From Competibacteraceae bacterium UBA6584 (GTDB lineage: Bacteria > Pseudomonadota > Gammaproteobacteria > Competibacterales > Competibacteraceae), in NCBI GenBank assembly GCA_002433805.1, contig DJIW01000037.1:1-23012 (forward strand): 23,012 nucleotides of DNA. The letters run 5' to 3'. Below, in pieces: positions 1-6,443 of the stretch (positions are counted from its first letter, which is position 1; every line of letters starts with the position of its first letter). Position numbers and translations under genes: made by a program. The notes under the pieces are model-generated. The model made no database searches. It was given only the letters and a program-made list of their open reading frames with translations, and was not told where the DNA came from.

Positions 1-14
1 GGTAGAGGTAATAC

Positions 15-290
15 ATGAAGCCAGATTTACGTGAGAAAATTGAGCAACGCAAGGATGTGTTGAGTTCCATCAAGGAAGAGTTAATCGACCGTCTTCAATT
101 GGAATATAGTGTTGATGACATTGATGACGATACTTTTTTGTTCGGTGGCGGGTTATCGCTGGATTCAATAGATGCCATGGATATCATCATTGGTTTGCAA
201 TCTCGCTTCGGCGTCCTGTTGCCTGATGGGGAAATCGCTTCCATGAGGACTATCAACACGTTGGCCGACTTTGTGCAGGCCGAATCCTAA
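15..290 (+). CDS. Acyl carrier protein (type II synthase ACP)
   Basis: A 91-residue acyl carrier protein, predicted to carry the growing acyl chain on a phosphopantetheine arm for the synthase enzymes encoded downstream. The attachment motif reads LSLDSIDAMD, with Ser51 as the predicted attachment site, followed by the acidic helix II typical of ACPs. The length and high Asp/Glu content fit the family (about 75-95 residues). The start is supported by GAGG at 5-8, six bases before the ATG. It is 27 bases upstream of the GcvT-like gene and is the only carrier protein in the window; others may lie upstream. The gene is much more AT-rich than the ketosynthase genes. The family call is firm; pathway membership rests on position. 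Confidence 0.93.
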   Translation: MKPDLREKIEQRKDVLSSIKEELIDRLQLEYSVDDIDDDTFLFGGGLSLDSIDAMDIIIGLQSRFGVLLPDGEIASMRTINTLADFVQAES

Positions 291-317
291 CTTCCGAACA
301 ACAGGGCAAGGACTATC

Positions 318-1469
318 ATGCATAATTCAAACATGATCGCTGCGTTTTACGGAAAAGACGAAACGGCGGGTCAGCGAGATGGAGCGATCATTCCGGCGTC
401 TTATGACACTGTTGAAACGGAATATTGGAGAATACGCAAAGGGGTCGCACTGACGGATTACAGCCACTACGGAAAGTTTAAGTTCGAGGGGGATGGCGCA
501 CTGGAATTTATCAATAGTATCAGCTTTGCAGACGCACTGCGTATCCCCATCAATCGGATGATGCCTTCTTATATTTTAAAAGAAGATGGCAGCGTATTTT
601 GCGAGGCCATGATCGGAAACTACGGTGATGCCTATTTTGTGCTGACCGAGGGTGTTGAGCCAGAAAAAATACTTGATTTACTTCGAGAAGAAATCGAAAA
701 GCGAGCACTGGCCACTCGCATAACCGATCAAACTCAGACTCAAGCGCTTATTGGAATCGATGGCCCCTATGCATGGGAGCTGCTCAAGAGTTTCATGGGC
801 TCGAGCATTATCGGCACCCGCTATTTAGAAATTATCCGGGGCGAGCATTTGGATGGCATGCTGTTTGACTTGTATCGCGCCGGCAAGACCGGCGAATACG
901 GTTACGTGCTGAAAGTCGAATCCGAACTTGCCCTCGATTTCTGGAAAAAACTGTTGGATCTGGGTCAAGATTTCGATCTACGTCCAGCCGGCTATCAGGC
1001 CCTTGATCTTTGCAGGATGGAGAATCGCTTCGCCAACATGCATTACGAAGCAGGTTCGGCAAACAACATCTTGGAACTCAATACTCGAGTGATGGTAAGC
1101 CGGGACAAAGGCGATTACATCGGGCGTGCCGCAGTTGAGGAAAAACTTGAAAACGGCATCGAGCGGCGCTTGATCGGTTTGGTGTTGGAAAACGATGATG
1201 ACGGCGCTTTGACGCCCATTCAATCCGGGACTGGCGTCTACTGTGACGGCGACAAGATCGGCGAGATCGCCAACTCGGGTTTTTCTTTTAGCCTGAAGCG
1301 CTCAATCGCGCTCGCTTTTCTAGATGTCGATTTCGCCTATGCGGGGCTGGATTATCGGCTCGAGGATGGCAAGGGCGAGCGCGGGGCCAGAACGGTTTCG
1401 GCACCGTTTATTTTCAATCAAAGCCTGCGGATTCGTCCCCAGGAAGACAGCTATTTCAACGCGACCTGA
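318..1469 (+). CDS. GcvT-like aminomethyltransferase / folate-binding C1-transfer protein
   Basis: A 383-residue protein of the GcvT (glycine-cleavage T protein) superfamily, whose members bind tetrahydrofolate and transfer one-carbon units. Visible family marks are GKTGEYGY at 189-196 (canonical GYTGEDGY), the R-x-E element at R233/E235, and DKGDYIGR, which usually opens the last part of the folate domain. It is unlikely to be the housekeeping T protein. The acidic pair used for catalysis in GcvT (ILDDLIV) is replaced by Cys95-Glu96, the TGE motif is altered, and no gcvH or gcvP is nearby. It sits between the ACP and the ketosynthases, so a role in C1 modification (methyl or hydroxymethyl transfer or removal) of an acyl intermediate is possible; that is inference. 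AAGGA at 308-312 supports the ATG at 318; an in-frame ATG at 333 is the alternative. Confidence 0.85.
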   Translation: MHNSNMIAAFYGKDETAGQRDGAIIPASYDTVETEYWRIRKGVALTDYSHYGKFKFEGDGALEFINSISFADALRIPINRMMPSYILKEDGSVFCEAMIGNYGDAYFVLTEGVEPEKILDLLREEIEKRALATRITDQTQTQALIGIDGPYAWELLKSFMGSSIIGTRYLEIIRGEHLDGMLFDLYRAGKTGEYGYVLKVESELALDFWKKLLDLGQDFDLRPAGYQALDLCRMENRFANMHYEAGSANNILELNTRVMVSRDKGDYIGRAAVEEKLENGIERRLIGLVLENDDDGALTPIQSGTGVYCDGDKIGEIANSGFSFSLKRSIALAFLDVDFAYAGLDYRLEDGKGERGARTVSAPFIFNQSLRIRPQEDSYFNAT

Positions 1470-1490
1470 CCGCATTAAGGATATCGCGCT

Positions 1491-3968
1491 ATGTCTGTCG
1501 CGCCTCCCTCACGCCGTCAGGTCGTCGCCATCACTGGGTTGGGCGCGTTTTGTCCGATCGGTGGCGACCTCGACGAATTGCTGAACAGCATTCGAGCGGG
1601 TCGGAGCGGGTTCGGCGAGATCCGCTCCTTTGATACCGGTCCCCTCAAAATCAAACACGCGGCGGAAATCCTTGATTACCAGCCGCTCGAGCATTTTTCG
1701 GCGGCCCAGGCAGAGAGCCTGGACCGCACCGCGCAGTTCGCGATCATCGCGGTCCGGCAAGCAGTCAGTGCCGCAGCGTTATCGGCCGAGATGCTGAGGT
1801 CCGTCCGGGTTGCGTTGGTGATGGGCATTTGCGCCGGCGGTCAAGGCGGCAATCAAGCGGTGCTTGGCGGCGAAAGCGCTTGGCAAGACGAACTGCAAGC
1901 ACGCCGTTTTCTCGCGACCGCGCATTATTTTCAAACCGATGCGGTGGCGAGCGCTTTCGGGGTGCGCGGGCCTTGCCTCACGATCTCCACGGCCTGCGCT
2001 TCCAGCACCTCGGCCCTGGGGGTCGGTTTCGACCTGATTCAATCGGGAAGGGTCGATATCGTTCTGGTCGGCGGCGCGGACGCTTTTTCGCTTTATACCT
2101 ACGCTGGCTTTTACGCCTTGGGGGCGATGCCGGAAAAGCCGATGTCGCCGTTCAGCGTTCAGACCGGCGTCACTTTCGGCGAGGGCGCGGGCTGCGTGGT
2201 GCTGGAACGGCTGGAACACGCCGAACAGCGCCAGCGTCACGTTTACGGCGAATTGCTCGGTTGCGGCATGAGCGGCGACGCGCACCACATCACCGCGCCG
2301 CATCCGTCCGGAGAAGGGGTCTGTCGCGCCATGCGCTCCGCGCTCCGGCAAGCGGGAATGACGCCGGGCGATCTGGGTTACGTCAACGCGCACGGCACCG
2401 GCACGCCCGACAACGACATCGCCGAAACTCTCGCCCTCCATGCGCTGTACGGCGAAACAGCGCCCGTTCCGCCGGTGAGCTCGAGCAAATCCTTTTTCGG
2501 GCATACCTTGGGCGCGGCGGGCATCCTGGAATTTATCGTCTCGCTGTCGGCGATGCTGAACGATTTGGTGCCGCCCACTCTGAATTTCGAAGCGCCGAGG
2601 CCGGGTTGCGATCTGGATTACGTGCCGAATCAGGCTCGGACGGCGCACTACGACAGCTTTATCTCCACTTCCGCCGCCTTTGGGGGCGTCAACGCCGCCG
2701 CCATCGGCGGACGATTTCGGACGCAGCCGCGGCCCGACATCAGGCGGGACGCTCTTCAGATTACCGGCATGGGGCTGCTGTCGCCGGTGGGTTTCGGTCC
2801 CGAGCAATATACCGGCGCGCTGCGGGATGGCCGCACCGGCGTGGGTCGGCTCGACCGATTCGAGGGTTCTGGAGAGCAGCGTGCTGGTCTGTTGCGGGAG
2901 TTTCAGGCGCGCAAGCTAGTGCCGGCGGCGGACGTGCGGCGGATGGACCGGTTGACCCAATACGCCGTGGTCGCCGCCAGCCTCGCGCTGAGCGACGCCG
3001 GCCCGCGCCACCGCTTCGATCCGGCTCGGTTGGGGTTGACGGTCGCCCTGACGCGCGGCCCCGTTTCGACCCAGGAGCGTTTTCTGGAAAGCCTGTATCA
3101 GGACGGCATCGAACGCATGAGCGCCAAATATTTCCCGTCCATGGTCCTTTCCACGCTGGCCGGCGAAATCGCGCAGGCTTGTGGGATCAAAGGGTCCAAC
3201 CTGACCGTTGTCGACGGGCGCACGGCGGGGTTGCGCGGCTTGGCGGTCGCCTGCGAGCACCTGCGCCAGAACGATGAACTCGACGCCGTGATAGTGGTGG
3301 CCGCCGACGAAATCGGCGCGCTGTTTTTCCGCCTGTTCGAGCGTCTCGGCCTGGTCGCTGACGCTCGCCGGCACGGTCCGATGCCTCGCCCTTACGACCC
3401 GTGCGCCGGCGGAGCGGTTCTGGGTGAAGGCGCGGCGGCGTTGGTGGTGGAGCGGGGCCGCAGCGCGCAAAACCGCGACGCCCGCGCCTACGCCCGCGTA
3501 TCCGGTTGGGGGATGACCGCCGACGCGGAACCGGAAGCGGGCCTCGAACCGCAAGGCCGCTGGCTCGAACAAGCCGCGCGATTGGCGCTGGCGGACGCGG
3601 CGCTTTCCGTGGAGGCCATCGGCGCCGTGTACGGTCACGGCTGCGGCGAGCCCGATTATGACCGGCGGGAATTGCACGCGCTCGACCGGCTGCTGGCGGG
3701 ACATCGCGTGCCCTTGGGCTGCGTGGTCGGCCATCTGGGGCTAGCCGAGGCCAGCAGCGGTTTGTTCAGCGTGGCGGCGGCGTTGCTGGGGCTGCGGGCC
3801 GGAGAGGTTTATCCGATCCTGACCGGCGGCGTCCTGCCCGATCATCCGGCTTTGTCCGGCGATGGCCGGCGTGATCGCCCCCACCGTCATGCCTTGGTGT
3901 GGGGAAGCACCGAACACGGCAACAACGCCGGCGTCGTGTTGAGCCGGACCGAACCGGCGGGGTCGTGA
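1491..3968 (+). CDS. Fused ketosynthase-CLF-like protein 1 (KS active, CLF-like half)
   Basis: An 825-residue protein made of two beta-ketoacyl-ACP synthase domains in one chain. Domain 1 (about 8-410) has a complete triad: Cys169 in STACASS, His301 in NAHGTGT and His338 in FFGHTLGAAG, so it should catalyse decarboxylative Claisen condensation. Domain 2 (from about 418) keeps the thiolase fold marks (ITGMGLLSP, GEGAAALV) and histidines H716 and H748, but the cysteine position is Arg577 (context VVDGRTAGL). That matches a chain-length-factor-like KS-beta half. In classical type II PKSs the KS-alpha and KS-beta are separate proteins; KS-CLF fusions are known inside PfaC of PUFA synthases. AAGGA at 1477-1481 supports the start. 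Its stop overlaps the next start by one base (TGATG), suggesting coupled translation. Confidence 0.93.
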   Translation: MSVAPPSRRQVVAITGLGAFCPIGGDLDELLNSIRAGRSGFGEIRSFDTGPLKIKHAAEILDYQPLEHFSAAQAESLDRTAQFAIIAVRQAVSAAALSAEMLRSVRVALVMGICAGGQGGNQAVLGGESAWQDELQARRFLATAHYFQTDAVASAFGVRGPCLTISTACASSTSALGVGFDLIQSGRVDIVLVGGADAFSLYTYAGFYALGAMPEKPMSPFSVQTGVTFGEGAGCVVLERLEHAEQRQRHVYGELLGCGMSGDAHHITAPHPSGEGVCRAMRSALRQAGMTPGDLGYVNAHGTGTPDNDIAETLALHALYGETAPVPPVSSSKSFFGHTLGAAGILEFIVSLSAMLNDLVPPTLNFEAPRPGCDLDYVPNQARTAHYDSFISTSAAFGGVNAAAIGGRFRTQPRPDIRRDALQITGMGLLSPVGFGPEQYTGALRDGRTGVGRLDRFEGSGEQRAGLLREFQARKLVPAADVRRMDRLTQYAVVAASLALSDAGPRHRFDPARLGLTVALTRGPVSTQERFLESLYQDGIERMSAKYFPSMVLSTLAGEIAQACGIKGSNLTVVDGRTAGLRGLAVACEHLRQNDELDAVIVVAADEIGALFFRLFERLGLVADARRHGPMPRPYDPCAGGAVLGEGAAALVVERGRSAQNRDARAYARVSGWGMTADAEPEAGLEPQGRWLEQAARLALADAALSVEAIGAVYGHGCGEPDYDRRELHALDRLLAGHRVPLGCVVGHLGLAEASSGLFSVAAALLGLRAGEVYPILTGGVLPDHPALSGDGRRDRPHRHALVWGSTEHGNNAGVVLSRTEPAGS

Positions 3969-6439
3969 TGGACGGTAGAATCGTCATTACAGGCGTCGGA
4001 GTGATCTGCCCGATCGGCGAGAACTACGAGCGGTTCGCGCGCAATCTGTTGGCCGGTCAGGGGGGTATCGCCCGGCATGCCGGACTGTTTTCCGGCCAGG
4101 AAATTTGGGCCGGGCTGGTCGCCGGACCCGATCCCGTTTCCCAGTTTGACAATTTAGATCCAGCCGTGGTTGCCGCCCTCGACCGCACCGCGCGGCTGGC
4201 GGCGAGCGCCGTGGCCGAAGCGCTGGCGGATTCCGGGCTGACGGCCGCCGGGCGCGGGCCGGCCGCCACCGAGCGGTGGGCCTTGATCGTGGGTACCAGC
4301 CACGGCGGCCGCTCCCAGCTGGACCATTTCGTCGAGACAGGCGCCGATGCGGACGATCCCGCCAGCGCCCGCCGACTGCTGGAAGAGGCTGCCCACCAGC
4401 GCCAGACCGCGACGCTGGCGTCCTGCTTCGGCGTGCACGGTCCCGTCATCACCCTGTCCACGGCGTGCAGCTCCAGCGGCATCGCGATCGCCTACGGTTG
4501 CGAGCTGCTGCGTTCCGGCAAAGTGGATGCCGTGGTGGCCGGCGGGGCAGACGCCTTTTCCAAGCTGACCTACGCCGGTTTCGACAGCCTGGGCGCAGTC
4601 GCCGATGGCCCGTGCGGCCCGTTCAGCGACACCATCGGCATTACCTTGGGCGAGGGCGCCGGTTTTGTGGTGTTGGAACGCTTGGAGCAGGCTTTGGCGA
4701 GACGGTCGCGCATCCACGGGGAGCTGTTTTCCCACGGCATCACGTGGGACGCCCACCATCTGACCGCGCCCGAGCCGAGCGGCGAGGGAATGCGGCGCGC
4801 CATGATCCAAGCACTGGCCAAGGCCGGAGCGACCGTTGGGCAAGTGGATTACATCAACGCGCACGGCACCGGAACCCGCGCCAACGATGTGGCTGAAAGC
4901 CTGGCGGTCAAGCGGCTGTCGGGAGCCGAAACGCCGCCGCCCATTAGCGCCACCAAATCCTTTACCGGGCACGCCTTGGGCGCTTCCTCGGTCATCGGCT
5001 ACTTGGCGGCGCTGGCGGCCAGCGAGCGCGGGCAGTTGCCGCCGACTTTGAATTTCAGTTCGGCGCGGCCGGGCTGCGATCTAGATTACGTTCCCAACCG
5101 GCCGCGCGCGGCCCAAATCGACCGGTTTTTAGCGGATTCGGCGGCCTTCGGCGGCGTCAATTGCGTGCTGTACGCGGGCCGCTATCGGCCGGAAGCCGCT
5201 CCGGCGCCGGCCGCTCGATCCGATGCGATTCTGATTACCGGCATCGGTCTGGTTTCCCCGCTCGGCCACAGTCTCGGCGAATTCGTCGACGGCCTGCGGC
5301 AGGGTCATTCCGGCATCTGCGCCATCCGGCGCTTCGAGACCGACGAACTGAACGCCAGCCACGCCGGACTGGTGACCGATTTCAACACCCGCCGCCTAAT
5401 GCCGAGCGTCAACCTGCGCCGCATCGATGCGGTCACTCAATACGCCACCGTGGCGGCGTCGCTGGCGCTCGGCGACGCGGGTTTGGGGCTTTGGACCCAG
5501 TCGCCGGAGCGGATCGGGCTGGTGGTGGGCACTGCGCGCGGCGCGGTCGGCAGCTTCGAAAAATATCTCGCCAGCGTGGAAGGCGGCTGCTGGGAACACG
5601 CCAGCGCCGTTTATTTTCCCAATTTGGTGATGAGTTCGATCGGCGGCAACGTTTCCAACATTCTGAGGCTCAAGGGGCTGGCTTCCACTTATCTGGGCGG
5701 GATCGGCGCGGGCTTGCACGCGCTCGTCAACGGATTCGAACTGCTGCGGCGCGAACCGGATTGCGAGGCCGTGGTGGTGGTCGCCGCCGACGAAATCAAC
5801 CGTTTGTACTTCCGCTTGTACGACCGTTTGAACCGGTTGGCCGTGCGAGCGGAAGCGCCCAGGCTGTACGATCCAGCCGGGGGCGGGTTGGTGTTGGGAG
5901 AAGGGGCCGCAGCGCTGGTGTTGCAACGCGCCGACCGCCTCCGCAGAGGCGCGACGCCCTACGCCGCGATCGCCGGCTACGGCTTGACCAACGACGCGCG
6001 GCCGGATGTGGGTTTGGATGCCGACGGGCATTGGCTGGAGCGGGCGGCGCGGACAGCGTTGGACGAAGCGGGTATCGGCGTCGCCCAGCTCGATCTGGTT
6101 TATGGTTTGGGCCGGGGTCAGGCCGACTACGACGCGCGCGAAGCGCGAGTATTCCGGCGTTTGCTGGACGACCACACGCCGGCCTTGAGCTGCGTCAACG
6201 GTCAATTGGGGTTGGCCGAGGCCGGCAGCGGACTGTTTGCGGTGGTCGCCGCCTTGCTGGGGCTCAAACACGGCGAAGCCTATCCTTTGCGCGCGGCCGG
6301 CGAGCCCTGTTCGGGGCTTCCTTGGGTGCGCGATAGCGTGCGGCGAGGGACTTACCGACACGCGCTGGTGCTCGGCGGCTCGGAACACGGCAACAATGCC
6401 GCCTTGGCGCTGCGCCACCCTGACGCGGGCGCGCTCTGA
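3968..6439 (+). CDS. Fused ketosynthase-CLF-like protein 2 (KS active, CLF-like half)
   Basis: An 823-residue KS-KS didomain protein, clearly paralogous to its upstream neighbour. Domain 1 has Cys167 in STACSSS, His299 in NAHGTGT and His335 in FTGHALGAS, so it should be catalytic. In domain 2 all three triad positions are lost: Ile579 for Cys, Leu714 for the first His and Gln746 for the second. It should be non-condensing, and non-decarboxylating if that activity needs the histidines. The reading frame is open upstream to 3899, inside the previous gene, but that extension is basic low-complexity sequence. The ATG at 3968 overlaps the previous stop and places the KS start motif (IVITGVGVICPIG) right at the N-terminus, as in its paralogues. 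GTG at 3965 is the next alternative. Domain 2 probably pairs with domain 1 as an intramolecular KS-beta. Confidence 0.92.
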   Translation: MDGRIVITGVGVICPIGENYERFARNLLAGQGGIARHAGLFSGQEIWAGLVAGPDPVSQFDNLDPAVVAALDRTARLAASAVAEALADSGLTAAGRGPAATERWALIVGTSHGGRSQLDHFVETGADADDPASARRLLEEAAHQRQTATLASCFGVHGPVITLSTACSSSGIAIAYGCELLRSGKVDAVVAGGADAFSKLTYAGFDSLGAVADGPCGPFSDTIGITLGEGAGFVVLERLEQALARRSRIHGELFSHGITWDAHHLTAPEPSGEGMRRAMIQALAKAGATVGQVDYINAHGTGTRANDVAESLAVKRLSGAETPPPISATKSFTGHALGASSVIGYLAALAASERGQLPPTLNFSSARPGCDLDYVPNRPRAAQIDRFLADSAAFGGVNCVLYAGRYRPEAAPAPAARSDAILITGIGLVSPLGHSLGEFVDGLRQGHSGICAIRRFETDELNASHAGLVTDFNTRRLMPSVNLRRIDAVTQYATVAASLALGDAGLGLWTQSPERIGLVVGTARGAVGSFEKYLASVEGGCWEHASAVYFPNLVMSSIGGNVSNILRLKGLASTYLGGIGAGLHALVNGFELLRREPDCEAVVVVAADEINRLYFRLYDRLNRLAVRAEAPRLYDPAGGGLVLGEGAAALVLQRADRLRRGATPYAAIAGYGLTNDARPDVGLDADGHWLERAARTALDEAGIGVAQLDLVYGLGRGQADYDAREARVFRRLLDDHTPALSCVNGQLGLAEAGSGLFAVVAALLGLKHGEAYPLRAAGEPCSGLPWVRDSVRRGTYRHALVLGGSEHGNNAALALRHPDAGAL

Positions 6440-6443
6440 GCCC

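Noticed and set aside
1829..3277. 482-codon open frame on the plus strand inside KS-KS gene 1
   Set aside because: It is an Arg-rich out-of-frame reading of a gene with clear KS motifs.
3899..3967. Upstream extension of the second KS-KS gene
   Set aside because: It overlaps the end of the previous gene, is basic and low in complexity, and has no KS features; the ATG at 3968 aligns with the paralogues.
6237..6443. Upstream extension of the third KS-KS gene
   Set aside because: It is the shadow of the previous coding sequence in another frame; the KS fold begins right at the ATG at 6444.
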